From positions 3,968,001-4,032,000 of the forward strand of contig OX328109.1 in NCBI GenBank assembly GCA_946811185.2: 64,000 nucleotides of DNA, read 5' to 3'. This DNA is from Hippopus hippopus (lineage: Eukaryota > Mollusca > Bivalvia > Cardiida > Cardiidae). Below the pieces are notes generated by a model that was not told the DNA's origin, did not search any database, and was given only the letters and a program-made list of their open reading frames with translations. Made by a program: the position numbers and the translations under genes. Shown piece by piece: positions 50,721 to 61,599 of this stretch. Positions within the stretch are counted from its first letter, which is position 1. Each line of letters begins with the position of its first letter.

Positions 50721-50724
50721 ACTC

Positions 50725-51105
50725 CATTGGTCTAGCAGGGAATACCAAAATTTTCATTGCTCGACCATCCGACACCATTACTAAAATCAGCACATTTGTA
50801 TGTTGACACACCTGAGTTACCGTATTGTGTACGATGCATAGGGGAGAATGCACCAATGTGCTATTGTTAGTAACAGTGTTTGATTTTCGAAAATGGCAGT
50901 GTTCATCGATAGATAAGTGGAGCTTCAAAGGCCTGTGATACTACCTACAGAGCTACGAGCTTAGAGTCAATTTTGACGGACTGTATAATTATATCAGTCA
51001 CAATCAAATGCGTATTTAGGGTCGCTTGAAGGTTACTGAACTTGTTTCACAATCAATGTTAGACGAAGAAATTGGCTTTAGACTTCATAGTGTTATCGCC
51101 CAACA
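50725..51105. other. No feature recognised
   Basis: Intron 1 of the six-cysteine gene; no exon-like segment. Confidence 0.5.
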
Positions 51106-51110
51106 TCAAA

Positions 51111-51412
51111 TTAACTCTTCACCACACGACAAAATTTTAGACTACTCCAAATTGAAAGCATTTGCAGAAGACAAATTAAAGGTGGCAAAATCGATGAAAT
51201 TTGTCCTTGACAGACTAGAAAACATAGTGTGAAAGGAAGAACATTTCTTATATGCCCCTATCGAAACCTTTTTACAGACAATTCAGATATTATGCTAATA
51301 ATTGTATCTGTATTTGAAAGGATAGAAAACAGTCAGAAAATATGAGATAAAGCTGGGATTGTTTCCTTTTCCTTCAATGTTTTTTTTAAATCCTCAGGGT
51401 AGTAAAACCAAG
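51111..51412 (-). mobile_element. A MITE, expanded and diverged
   Basis: TTAACTCTTCACCACACGAC; the body is well kept, the hairpin disrupted. Confidence 0.7.
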
Positions 51413-51413
51413 T

Positions 51414-51664
51414 GATTCATGCCTCTTGCAAAAGGGGGCTTAATGCATCTCTGCAAGCAAGTTATTACATAACTTCGGATCCATAAAATCCATTTTATCA
51501 AACAACCGACTGAATCACGGGGCAGAATGGTCCTTGGACATACAGAAAATCGGAAGATATCGAAAAGTTTCGGCCCATGTCAGCCTGCGCGGACTGCGCA
51601 GGCTGACATGGGTCGATACTTTTCGCAAATGCATTAAGCCCCCTTTTCACAGGGTATGGCTCGA
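51414..51664 (-). mobile_element. B element
   Basis: Perfect central palindrome around CAGCCTGCGCGGACTGCGCA; ends TTTTCACAGGGTATGGCTCG. Confidence 0.84.
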
Positions 51665-51773
51665 ATGAATTCTTTGGAAAGGGTAAAAAAACCATAGTTC
51701 GTTATCAACGTTATTGAAAAAGGCTATTAGAATAGAGTTATTTTCATAACAACTACTGAACTAGGTACGTATT

Positions 51774-51986
51774 TAAACACTGCTAAATAAAAGAAATGAA
51801 ACTTTCAAGCCGATAGGAAAAACCCAATTTTTCCAATTTCAAAGGTTTTTCTTTTTTTTTTGAGAAAAGATATCTTCTTATCGGACAGTGTAGATCCAAG
51901 ATCAGACTGCACGTTCTGTGCAGTCTGATCTTGATCTACGCCGTCCACAAAAGGTCAGTGAGTCGGGCTTAGCAGGGTACAGTTTA
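51774..51986 (+). mobile_element. D element
   Basis: AAACTTTCAAGCCGATAGG; perfect hairpin; end GGGCTTAGCAGGGTACAG-TTTAA. Confidence 0.82.
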
Positions 51987-52137
51987 ACATAAAAGACGGG
52001 CCAATGGTCCTATAGAATATTATATTTCACATGACACAGCTTAAATTTTTCCTGTTTTGGGAGTTATATAAAACCAGCGTAACCTACTGTTGCGAAAGTA
52101 GAACGATTTTCGAAAAACAGGATAAAATATGAGCAGA

Positions 52138-52397
52138 GGCATGCTCTGGCAAAAGGAGGGTTAATGCGTCCCGGTGATGCATTTTATCAATCAAGTCATC
52201 AAATAATTATGGATCAATATAATCCATTTTTTCTAACAACCAACTGAATTATGATGCAGAATGGTCCTTGGACGTGCATAAAATTGACCAATAGCAAAAA
52301 GTTTCGACTCAGGTCAGCCTGCGCGGACTGTGCAGGCTGACCTGAGTCGATACTTTTTGCAGATGCATTAGACCCCTTTTTCACAGAGTATTCCTCA
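52138..52397 (-). mobile_element. B element
   Basis: GCATGCTCTGGCAAAAGGAG start, central GGTCAGCCTGCGCGGACTG, end CACAGAGTATTCCTCAT. Confidence 0.84.
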
Positions 52398-52607
52398 TTC
52401 ACAAGTTGGTGGATGAAGGGCAAAAAATAGCCTCAATCTCTATAGTTTGGAAGAAAGAGGGGGGTCTGGCTTTTTTTTTTATGAACAAGTAACCCACTGA
52501 CGCGTTATATTCCAGTAAAAAAGTCACATTTTATATTGTCGTCTGCTAATGCCTTCAAAATGGTCGAGTCTGGAATTTTGTCGTCTGATATAGAGTTATT
52601 TCACACA

Positions 52608-52810
52608 TTAATCCTAAAGCTGCTTGGCGCGACTCACTGACCTTTTGCGGACAGTGTAGATCAAGATCAGACTGCACAGAACGTGCAGTCTGATCTTGGA
52701 TCTACACTTTCCGATAAGGAGGTATTTTTCTACAAAAAATAAGTTTGAAATAACATTATTCGGGTTTTTCACTACCGGCTTGAAAGTTTTGTTAAACTTG
52801 TTTAGTAGGA
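52608..52810 (-). mobile_element. D element
   Basis: Starts TTAATCCTAAAGCTGCTTGG; hairpin GACTGCACAGAACGTGCAGT; ends CCGGCTTGAAAGTTTTG and TTTAGTAGG. Confidence 0.82.
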
Positions 52811-52811
52811 C

Positions 52812-53450
52812 AGGAATTAAGGAGAGTCTACGTGTACGGAATTGTTCGCGTGTATGTGCATGTGCCGTAATTTGAAACGAGACCAGCATAAAAATAGTGT
52901 ATGAAATTACTTCCCCATCTAGAATCCGAGACTTAAAGGGGGGCAATTCAGATTTGTATAATTTGTCCAAACTTTCAAAACGATTAATGCCTGATCTAAG
53001 AAAGGCGATAGCTGGAAAACCACCAGTGTAGACATGTAATATAAAAAAGTCTGTGGTATTTTCTTAATGGGCTGCGTAGCCTCTTCACGTATTTTTAGAT
53101 TTCAAATCAGAACTTCGAAAAGATTTGTGGGAATGTCACGTGATCAATAACATGCGTCGATTATGTGGACTCGTATCTAAATAAGTACGATGACGTCATA
53201 TTTGATGTCATAGAAATAGACAGAGTTCCCGATTGCAAACCACCAACCCATTATTTAAACCGCCCAAATTTGCATCTTTCTACTGCATGTAACTGTCTTA
53301 TTTCTTTTCTTGTTCCCCGTTTGTAGGGGAAGAAAAGCATTTTATTTGTTAAAAAAAACTAATTCGTAGCAAAAACATGTAAAAAAGCCCTTTTACAATA
53401 ACTTTTATCTAAAACGCTTGATTGACCACTTACATACATGTTTAACGAGG
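52812..53450. other. No feature recognised
   Basis: About 640 bp, no repeat partner or exon-like segment. Confidence 0.5.
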
Positions 53451-53453
53451 GGG

Positions 53454-53517
<64 letters not shown>

Positions 53518-53530
53518 AAGAGGGGGGAGC
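53451..53530 (+). repeat. GA microsatellite
   Basis: About 28 uninterrupted GA units between G-runs. Confidence 0.95.
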
Positions 53531-53807
53531 TTAAAATTTATGTGACTTTTGATGTAACTATGACTATGTACTGTGTACACGTCGAATAAAATGTTGTTCT
53601 GTTCTGTTCTATGTAGGTCAAAGGTTAGAGTTGACGGTTCGTTAAATGACCCATATCATCTCTCGTCATAAAACTGTTGGCGGAACGTTCCCATTTCTTA
53701 CCTTGATGGTTTTATAACATTTTATTATTTTTTAAAAGACTTCTTCAAATTATTCAAACTGTTCAGATCTTTGTCAATTATTCAGTCATAAACATCGTTC
53801 AGAGTTT

Positions 53808-54016
53808 TAACCTGCTAAATCCTGCTGAATAAATGAATTGAAACTTTCAAGCCGGTGATAAAATCGCAAATAAATGTTATTTCAATTTATTTTTTGTGGG
53901 GCAAACATCTCCGTATTGGACAGCGTAGATCCAAGATCAGACTGCACCTTCTGTGCAGTCTGATCTTGATCTACACCGTCCGCAAAAGGTCAGTGGGTCG
54001 CGCTTAGCAGCCTAAA
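53808..54016 (+). mobile_element. D element
   Basis: TTTAACCTGCTAAATCCTGC start; hairpin CAGACTGCACCTTCTGTGCA; end GCGCTTAGCAGCCTAAAG. Confidence 0.82.
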
Positions 54017-54019
54017 GAA

Positions 54020-54600
54020 ATGGAGCAAAACGAATAACGTAAATAGTAGATCAAGTCATTAGCGCGTAACCAATCGATCCGAGGTTTTCAGGACCACGAA
54101 AAATTAGGCTTTTGAAAAATCATCGTATGAACTGACACGAAACTGGTAAATCATATTATCTACCCTTTTCAAATTTAAATGCTATCATCGGACTATGCTT
54201 TATTTGTCGTTCCCAAGATAAATTATGAATTTTACGTTGTTTGCGCATGTCATATTCTTCGAAGATTCGACCTGTCTGCTATGACGCATCACCCATCCTC
54301 GAATACTTGGGAAAAGTAGGGCTTATGCAGAAGCTATTAGCCTATTACCCAAACATGTAGGTGCTGTTTTAATAAATGGCCGATGCATAGGTTACATGCT
54401 AGCCGATCGTAGCTGAATGAATCGCACCAGGTAGCATTTTATTGAGTAAACGTTTATTTCATTTTGAAATTCAAAGTAAAGGTTGTTGTTTTGAAAAGTA
54501 GTCCGGTTCTGTACCCAGAATGCCCAAAGTAGATAGATATGTATTTGTAGAATGCAATCTAGCGGGAGATAATGATGAATTTTAGGGTACAGTGTAAAAT
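54020..54600. other. No feature recognised
   Basis: About 580 bp; a weak A-like remnant (CTACCCTTTTCAAATTTAAA) near 54160, otherwise nothing. Confidence 0.45.
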
Positions 54601-54617
54601 ACTCAACTGTATACCAT

Positions 54618-54928
54618 TGATTGATTGTATGGTGTTTAACGCCGTTTTTAACAGTATTTCGGTTATATTGCAGCGGCCAGTGCACCTATCCATGTACTCC
54701 TAGAGTTTCTTTTACCAGTACTCCGAACAACATTCTTTCCAAGCCACTGGCTGCTTTCCCACATAACCATCGTCGAAACATTTGTCAGCGGCGAGAGAGG
54801 AATGAGTCCTGTCGCAATGACTATCATCAATCCTCGGAAAGAAATTGGTCGAGCCGCGGATCGAACCAGAGACCTCTGGTATTCTCAGGTCCTGTACGCT
54901 ACCGACTGAGCTACCGGGGCTCGGCTCG
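54618..54928 (-). mobile_element. SINE1, near full length
   Basis: Minus-strand copy ending at CCGAGCCCCGGTAGCTCAG (right side). Part of the B box is lost. Possible degenerate TSD ACTGT.ACCA on both sides. Confidence 0.85.
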
Positions 54929-54954
54929 ACTGTTCACCAAACAATCTCGAAAAC

Positions 54955-55152
54955 TGGCGACACGATTGTAGAAAGCATTGAACACAAAGTGAGAAAAGTA
55001 TAAAATGCTGGTAACTAGCATTTTCTCTTTTTTTTTTCCCCTAAAATATTTTCGATCTTTTATAAAAGGATATATAAAGAATAGGATCACTTATAATTCT
55101 ACAAATGCTTTGAATTTAGACGAGTCTAGACCTCTCTTGTTTGTTGTCTTTT
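54955..55152 (+). mobile_element. A MITE, diverged
   Basis: AATGCTGGTAACTAGCATT hairpin; body GAATTTAGACGAGTCTAGAC. Confidence 0.72.
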
Positions 55153-55372
55153 TACCAAACGACAAAATCTTAGACATGTCCAAATTCAAAGCAATTGCAG
55201 ACGACAATTTAGATGTGGCTCAAACGATTGAATTTGTCTTTTATAGGGTAGAAAATAATGCGGGAAAAGGAGAAAATGCTGGTTACCAGCATTTTCTCCT
55301 TTTCCCACATTGTTTTCAAAGTTTTCTTCCTAGGGTTGTTATAACTCGGAATTGGATCGTCAAGGGTAAAAC
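55150..55372 (-). mobile_element. A MITE
   Basis: CTTTTTACCAAACGACAAAA to GGATCGTCAAGGGTAAA; perfect hairpin core. Confidence 0.82.
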
Positions 55373-55427
55373 AGCCAACCGTTCCGGGTTGGTTGTTCTC
55401 ATGAAATTTTCATAACCAGTTTACCTT

Positions 55428-55656
55428 TTACAAAATTTACCAAACGAAAAAATGTTAGATTCGTCCAAATTCAAAGCATGTTGCAGGTGACAAATTAAAT
55501 TTGGTACAATAATATTTGCCTTTATATGGGTTGAAAATATTGTGGAATAAGGAGAAAATGCTGGTTCTCAGCATTTTCTCCTTTTTACACAATTTTTCCA
55601 AAGCTTCTTCACCAGGATCGTAGAACCAGGCTGGGTGGTTTGGGAAAGGGTAAGTT
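55428..55656 (-). mobile_element. A MITE
   Basis: AATTTACCAAACGAAAAAAT to GTTTGGGAAAGGGTAA. Confidence 0.78.
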
Positions 55657-55836
55657 TATTTTTTTCGTGACTTGTGGTAAAAAACTGGGTCATACCTGTC
55701 TTTATCTAGAACATGAAATAGGGAAGTTTTTGTATGAATACTTTATCGGGTGTGTATGTCATAGGAACAGGTTTTTTTTTTTTACAAAAATCGCCCTTTC
55801 TGTACATAACCCAATATAAAATTACTGTAGGTTATG

Positions 55837-56040
55837 TATGAGCCATGCTATGTGAAAACGGGGCTTAATGCATTTGCAAAAAGTATCGACTCAGGTCAGC
55901 CTGCGCAGTCCGCACAGGCTGACCTGTGCCGATACTTTTTGCTTTTGGTAATTTTTTCTGCATGTCAAAGGACCAGTGTCCCTCATGATTCGGTAGGTTG
56001 TTATAAATACAAAACAGATTTTTATGGATCTATAATCTAT
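55837..56040 (+). mobile_element. B element, right end missing
   Basis: TATGAGCCATGCTATGTGAA through ATTTTTATGGATCTATAATC; the terminal AAGCCCCC part is absent. Confidence 0.8.
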
Positions 56041-56189
56041 CTTTTTTTCTAGTGTATCTTTTCCTCATCGAAGTGCGAGGAGTAACGTCATAATTATTGT
56101 TCCTTTAAAACTATCAACCTTCTACCTAAAAAAAACCCCTTAAAACTTCTGAGTTAATATCTGGATTAATGCTCCTGTAAGGTATGGTG

Positions 56190-56298
56190 GTTAGAAGGAA
56201 TGAATCCTGACACAATGATTATCATTAGTTCTCAGACAGAACTTGGCTGAGCTTAGGAAACAAAACAGTCAAACTATGTCCCGAGAGACCAGGCCCGG
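56190..56298 (-). mobile_element. SINE1 head-proximal fragment
   Basis: AGGAATGAATCCTGACACAA and CTCAGACAGAACTTGGC match the SINE1 body next to a decayed head. Confidence 0.6.
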
Positions 56299-56329
56299 CT
56301 AAAGAAAGAACGAACTAACGAGCAAACGA

Positions 56330-56400
56330 ATGAAAGGAAGGAAGGAAGAAAGGAAGAAAGAAAGAAAGAAAGAAAGAAAAAGAAAGAAAAAAAGAAAGCC
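56330..56400 (+). repeat. GAAA/GGAA microsatellite
   Basis: AAGGAAGGAAG then repeated AAAGAAAG units. Confidence 0.93.
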
Positions 56401-56474
56401 TAGTTCTACTGAAGTCCAGGAAAGACATAAATGAGTAGGTCATATCACGTCGGACAGTGTTTCCTGGCCTTCTC

Positions 56475-56700
56475 ACACAAGTACTGATTACTGACACAAC
56501 TTTCTTTCCAAGTCACTGTCAACTTTTCTGACATGCATCAGAGGTGAGAGGCAAAAAATCGCCGGAAAGAAAGTTTGCCTCAACCGGGTATCGAACTGAC
56601 AACCGCCAGGTCATGAGTCAGATACGCTAACCACTGAGCTACCCGACCGAGCACGACTGAAATTATTTTGAAATAGGGCGTTATTAAACTTGTAATGAAT
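56475..56700 (-). mobile_element. SINE2, minus orientation
   Basis: Ends at right with the head CGGGTAGCTCAGTGGTTAGC (A box). B box region CGGGTATCGAACTGACAACC on the plus strand. Same body as the 20.4 kb copy. Confidence 0.8.
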
Positions 56701-56737
56701 AAAACCGGCTTTTACTAGTGAATGGTTAAAAATTTAT

Positions 56738-56998
56738 AGGCCATGGTATGTGAAAAACAAAAGGCCTTAATGATTCTACAAAAAGTATCGACTCATGCCA
56801 GCCTGCGCAATCCACGCCGGCTGACATTGGTCGAACATTTTTGCTTTTGGTAAATTTTCTGCATGTCCCAGGATCATTCTAGCTCATGATTCTGTAAGTT
56901 ATTTGACGAAGTGAATTGTATGGATGGATAATTATGTAATGACTTGCTTGATGTAATTTATCATTAAACCCCCTTTTTGCCAGAGCATTATTCATATA
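56738..56998 (+). mobile_element. B element, degenerate
   Basis: GCCATGGTATGTGAAAAAC start; CCAGCCTGCGCAATCCACG; end TTGCCAGAGCATTATTCATA. Confidence 0.78.
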
Positions 56999-57208
56999 AA
57001 ATTCGATCATCAGTACTTTATTTTCATTTTTCTATACCGGATTTTCTCCTAACCGATATAATAGTGACCTAAATATGTTCAGAGATAGTAGATTGTAGTT
57101 TAATAAAAAAGATTTTAATGAGTTTTCTAAAAATGAAGATCCTTGATGTAAATGCACAAAACATTATTTCTAAATTATGCAATTTTATGGTTAGTTAAAA
57201 CTGTTTTG

Positions 57209-57378
57209 ATAGAAATCAGATCTCTAGCAAAAAATAAAAATAAAATTCATTTGAGTCATGCTCTGCGAAAAGGGGGCTTAATGATCTGCAAATTGATAGA
57301 AATCAGATCTCTTGCAAAAAATGAAAAAAAAAAAAAAAAAAAAATCCATTTGAGTCTTGCTCTGTGAAAAGGGGGCTT
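57209..57378 (+). repeat. Tandem duplication of about 86 bp including a B left end
   Basis: GATAGAAATCAGATCTCT..GCAAAAAAT..TTTGAGTC..TGCTCTG occurs at 57209 and again at 57295, the second with a longer A-run. Confidence 0.85.
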
Positions 57379-57625
57379 AATGCATTTGCAAAAAGTATCG
57401 ACCCAGGTCAGCCTGCGCAGTCCGCGCAGGCTGACCTGGGTCGATACTTTTTGCTATAAGTAAATTTTCTTCGTGTCAAATAATAAATCTTTCTCACTCT
57501 TTTTGTCAATTAGACAGAATGGATTTTATAGGTCCATTAGAATTTTATATGATGACTTGCTTGGTATGATGCATCACGGAGATCTGCATTAAACACCCTT
57601 TTGCCACAGCATGGGTCATTTCATA
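57354..57625 (+). mobile_element. B element
   Basis: Perfect palindrome around GGTCAGCCTGCGCAGTCC; right end TTTTGCCACAGCATGGGTCA. Confidence 0.85.
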
Positions 57626-57711
57626 TGTACGTGCGGATGGACAGGTAAACAGGCAAAACTACTATTTGACAGAACAACAACAACTTGTAACAACGTGTAA
57701 AAGCATAATAC

Positions 57712-58205
57712 ATGTCGGTGCAGGCTGACCTGAGTCGAAACTTTTTGCTATCGGTCAATTTTCTGCTTGTCAAATGACCAGTTTACCTCACGATTCCAAG
57801 AACAGGGGGTCGCTGGTTCGAACTTCGCCTCGGCCAATTTCTTTCCAAGGGCTTATGATAGTCATTGCGACAGGATTCATTCCTCTCTCACCGATGATAA
57901 CTGTTTCGACGATGGTTATATGGGAAAGCAGCCAGTGGCGTGGAAAGAATATTGTGAGGAGTACTGGTAAAAGAAACTCCAGGAAAGCATGGATAGGTGC
58001 ACTGGCCTACGCGATATAACTGAAATAATGTTGAAGACAGCGTTAAACACCATACAATCAATCAATCAATCAATCAACTACCTCACGATTCAGTCGTTTG
58101 TTAGACAAAATAGATTTTATGGATCCACATTTTTTTTTTTGATGACGTGCTTGGTACGATGCATCACGCAGATACATTTAACTCCCTTTTGCCACAGCAT
58201 GGGTC
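57712..58205 (+). mobile_element. B element (5' truncated) split by SINE1
   Basis: GTGCAGGCTGACCTGAGTCG start; resumes at 58079 (CCTCACGATTCAGTCGTTTG) and ends TTTTGCCACAGCATGGGTCA. Confidence 0.85.
57797..58078 (+). mobile_element. SINE1, 5' truncated, 13-bp TSD, nested in a B element
   Basis: TACCTCACGATTC occurs at 57784..57796 and 58079..58091. The body lacks most of the tRNA head (it starts at CAAGAACAGGGGGTCGCTGG) and ends in (CAAT)n. It splits a B element. Confidence 0.9.
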
Positions 58206-58410
58206 ATTTTCATATGTACTTACGGATGGACAGGCAAAAATAGTGTCTAACGAATTAATAACTACAATTACACGTGTAAAAGCACAAGTCACGTATAATA
58301 AAATTTGAAAGTATTCGGTCACGTTGTTATACACGCTGTTTCACTAACTCAGTTCGGATAACTTGATAAAATTTCACTCTATTTGAATAGCTCCCTGATT
58401 TATTACAACG

Positions 58411-58681
58411 TAAATGAGCCATGCTCTGGCAAATGGGGGTTTAATGTGGCTCCATGATGCAATGTACCAAGACAATCATTACAGTTTTATGGATTCATAA
58501 AATCCGTTTTATCTGATAACCAACTGTATCATGAGGAAGAATGGTCTTGGACATGAAGAATATTGACATATGGCAAAAAGTTATCGATTCATGTCAGCCT
58601 GCGCGTACTGCGCAGGCTGACATAAATCGATACTTTTTTGCAGACGCACTAAACCCCCTTTTCACAGAGCACGGCTGATAT
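58411..58681 (-). mobile_element. B element
   Basis: ATGAGCCATGCTCTGGCAAA to CACAGAGCACGGCTGATAT. Confidence 0.85.
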
Positions 58682-58909
58682 TTATTTATTCGCAAACAGT
58701 TGAGATCTTTGCATATTTTAAGTAAAACCAATTTCACAAGGGTACCTGCAGCTGTCATAAACACTCAGGTAGCATTGAAGGTTAAGTTCCTGTATAAATA
58801 AAAGCGCCAGAGACAATTACAATGCTAGCTCATTGCCGTCAGAAATATGAAATGGCCGAAATTGGTTACTTTTGCTAATATTTAATGTTGTTTGGTACCT
58901 CTTTAAAAA

Positions 58910-59290
58910 GTTCAATATTAAATAAATATAAACAAGCATTTTCTAATTTTCCAACAATGTTTTCTATCCTTTCAAAAAGAAATGCAATCATTTAAGGTCT
59001 GCGGCCCCTATTTCTCCTATTAAAAGACGGAAGCTGCCGAGATTGGCCGAATAGCCTTTACGAAAACGTCGATGTTACACGATATTTACCGATGAGTTAG
59101 TGAGTCTACGGCCCCCAACTCTCATATTAAAAGACGGAAGCTGCCGAGATTGGCCGAATAGCCTTTACGAAAACGTCGATGTCTACAGATAAGTTAAGGG
59201 CCGTAGACCTTAAGCCATATTTTACTTGTCATCTTCGAGCGGTTTCAATTTGGACAAGTCTGTAGTTTCGTCGTTTCGTAAAGAGTTATA
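58910..59290 (+). mobile_element. A MITE split by an intact H element
   Basis: 58910..58995 (CAAGCATTTTCTAATTTTCC ... CATTTAA) and 59210..59290 (TTAAGCCATATTTTACTTG ... CGTAAAGAGTTA). Confidence 0.86.
58996..59209 (+). mobile_element. H element (copy 3), intact, TTAA TSD
   Basis: 214 bp. Inverted ends GGTCTGCGGCCCCT / GGGCCGTAGACC, flanked by TTAA (58992..58995 and 59210..59213). It splits an A element at its CATTTAAGCCACAT site. Two internal units each contain GACGGAAGCTGCCGAGATTG. Confidence 0.9.
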
Positions 59291-59343
59291 TAATAAGCTC
59301 GAAGTATTTCAGTTTGAGAGAAACCTTTTTCGAAATATACATG

Positions 59344-59454
59344 TAAAACTCTCCGTGACTGATAGTGTAGATCCAAGATCAGACTTCATATTTGTGCAGT
59401 CCAATCTTGATCTATATTGTTCGCAAAAGCCACCCTGAATAGTCCAAGAGTTAA
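59344..59454 (+). mobile_element. D element fragment, diverged
   Basis: TAGTGTAGATCCAAGATCAG then GTGCAGTCCAATCTTGATC. Confidence 0.65.
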
Positions 59455-59740
59455 CTCTTTATCAAACAATCTAATGGTTAAACGACCCCGAGGTAAAGAA
59501 AAACTTTTGAAATCATTGTGGGAAAAGGAGATTATACTGGTAACAGGTATTTTCTTCTTTTTCTGAAAACAAAGCGGGAAAAGGAGAAAATGCTGGTAAC
59601 CAGCATTTTCTCCTTTTCCCAAAATGTTTTATACTCTTTCAAAGACAAATGGAATTATTTAAGGCAACTTTAATTTGTCGTCTGCAAATGCTTTGAAAGT
59701 GGACATATCTTAAATTGTGTCGTATGGTACAGAGTTAAAA
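59451..59740 (+). mobile_element. A MITE with duplicated hairpin
   Basis: TTAACTCTTTATCAAACAAT; two successive hairpins (59510..59560 and 59575..59625); end GTATGGTACAGAGTTAA. Confidence 0.82.
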
Positions 59741-59842
59741 TATTAACGAAGGTAGGTTTAAGTGTACAAGTACTTTATTTTGTACCCGTCACAGTTCGAC
59801 CGTCTGTTTATCCCGCCTCTTCCACGGTAATGGGTAAAAAAA

Positions 59843-59922
59843 GTTGCGATTGCGGACGACGTAGATCAAGATCACGCTGCACAGAACGAGCAGCCTGATC
59901 TTTGATCTATCCCGTTTGCTAC
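59843..59922 (-). mobile_element. D element hairpin fragment
   Basis: ACGTAGATCAAGATCACGCT to CAGCCTGATCTTTGATC. Confidence 0.6.
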
Positions 59923-60041
59923 CTTATTCTAAATTTATAACCCCAGATACATGTATCTCTTTTATTTGTATCAGAATTAAATTATCCGTTCTCGGGGGAA
60001 AGAAAGAGGTTAAAGATATTTTATTTCGTGATAAAAGTGGT

Positions 60042-60282
60042 TTAAAAACCCTTTATCACACAATCCCGAGTTTTAACGACCCTGAGAGAGAAGCCTTTTG
60101 AAAACATTGTGGGAAAAGGAGAAAATGCTGGTAACCAGCATTTTCTCCTTTTCCCACAATGTTTTCTACCCTATCAAAAGCAAATTCCACCATTTAAGCC
60201 ACATTTGAATTGACGTCTGCAAATGCTTTCAATTTAGACCGGTCTACAGTTTTGTCGTGTTGGTAAAATGGGTTTAACATAG
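60042..60282 (+). mobile_element. A MITE, near consensus
   Basis: CCCTTTATCACACAATCCCG, GTTTTAACGACCCTGAGAG, perfect hairpin, end GTTGGTAAAATGGGTTTAA. Confidence 0.88.
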
Positions 60283-60489
60283 TTTTAGATTTGCGGGTAC
60301 GATTAGAAGAGAAATTACGTATATGGATAAGCCATGAAAACGTGATTTTGTTTCGGATGGCGTATTTCCTCTATTTTTATATACTTAATACGTATAATGT
60401 ACTTGTTTTGGCGGTAGATTTGTTTTTGCACATTTTACGATCAGCGACATTCGCACCAAATTTGAAGGCCCAGTAGCGGCCTAAAGTAA

Positions 60490-60720
60490 ACAATGTTGGT
60501 GTTAAAATGCACTTAAATATAAATAATACAATTTAAAAGTTTTGAGATAATTGTAGAGATGACAATCTGTTATTGTACAGTCGATCGAAGTATTAGTCGC
60601 TGGCAAAAAAAAAAGATGAATTTTAAAAGGACATGTACGTAACAAGTTACCAGGTCACTCTATCCTTTTTTTTTTTTTTACTTTTTACCTGGTTTTAAAA
60701 TTCATCTTTCTTCTGCCAGC
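60490..60720 (+). repeat. J repeat (copy 2)
   Basis: AGAGATGACAATCTGTTATT and GTATTAGTCGCTGGC match 13555..13625; contains an inverted GATGAATTTTAAAA/TTTTAAAATTCATC. Confidence 0.7.
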
Positions 60721-60811
60721 AGAACGTGCAGTCTGATCTTTCATCTTTTCTGTAAGGTACCCTGACATTTTGTTTTCGATGGATAGAGATTTGAAGTCGT
60801 AATATTTGGGT

Positions 60812-60918
60812 TTTTACCACAGACGTTCGTGTTATGACGAACTTCGCCACCTATAATGTAATATGTTATTATATAGGTAGCGAAGTTCGTCATGACACGA
60901 ACGCCTGTGGTTTTTACA
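60812..60918. repeat. Hairpin with arms of about 45 bp
   Basis: TTTTTACCACAGACGTTCGT ... inverted ACGAACGCCTGTGGTTTTTA, loop TGTAATATGTTAT. Confidence 0.88.
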
Positions 60919-60947
60919 CTGGGCTGGATTTTTCTAATTCTATCCTT

Positions 60948-61182
60948 CAGCACTTTACCACACAATTCCGAGTTTTTAACGATCTAGAGGTTTAGGTAGA
61001 GGGCTTTTGAAAACATTGTGGGAAAAGAAGAAAATGCTGGTTACCAGCATTTTCTTCTTTTCCCCAATGTTTTTAATTGATTCTAAGACAAATTCCATCT
61101 TTCAAGCCACATTTAGTTATCGTCTGCAAATACTTTCAATTTTGACAAGTCTAAAATTTTGTCGTATTTTTAAAGATTTTAG
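60948..61182 (+). mobile_element. A MITE about 220 bp upstream of the six-cysteine exon
   Basis: CACTTTACCACACAATTCCG; hairpin AATGCTGGTTACCAGCATT; body TCGTCTGCAAATACTTTC. Confidence 0.83.
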
Positions 61183-61407
61183 TAGCCCTCAAAGCCTCTA
61201 TACTCACTACGTAACCACGTAAAATACTCCTTGTCATAACATTATCGAAAAAGCTGCTATTTTAGCTCGGTACAAAGTTAAATCTACCTCCAATTTGATT
61301 TCCTATGCGTTTCTTCTCTTCTTTCAAATTAGCCGCCATTACTCAGGGGACGTCACTCTATTCAGTGTAAGGTTTAATACAGTCTTATTTCGTTCTATTT
61401 TCTTCAG

Positions 61408-61528
61408 ATTTGATTCAACAGACGTCGGCCGTATATTGCCAGTACACAACAGATTTCGGAGTGGAATTCACATACTGTCCTGAACAATGCTGCAGTCACG
61501 TGACACACAGAGACAACGCATGTTGCGA
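61408..61528 (+). CDS. Six-cysteine (Shisa/WBP1/VOPP1-like) exon
   Basis: 121 bp, phase 1 to 2. Excellent acceptor (TTCTATTTTCTTCAG), donor GCGA|GTAAGT. It encodes SAVYCQYTTDFG, EFTYCPEQCCSH and RDNACCE: Cys pattern C-x13-C-x3-CC-x8-CC, six cysteines as in the N-terminal domains of Shisa, CYYR1 and WBP1/VOPP1-type proteins (the STMC6 grouping). In those families a transmembrane helix and a proline-rich tail follow; neither was found before the window ends. Mature start expected near DLIQQTSA. Family assignment is by motif only. Confidence 0.65.
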
Positions 61529-61599
61529 GTAAGTGTTGCTGTCAAAATCGCTGAATAAGCTAGTTCTAAAGCATGGCTGAATTTAAAGGGGCATTAAAT

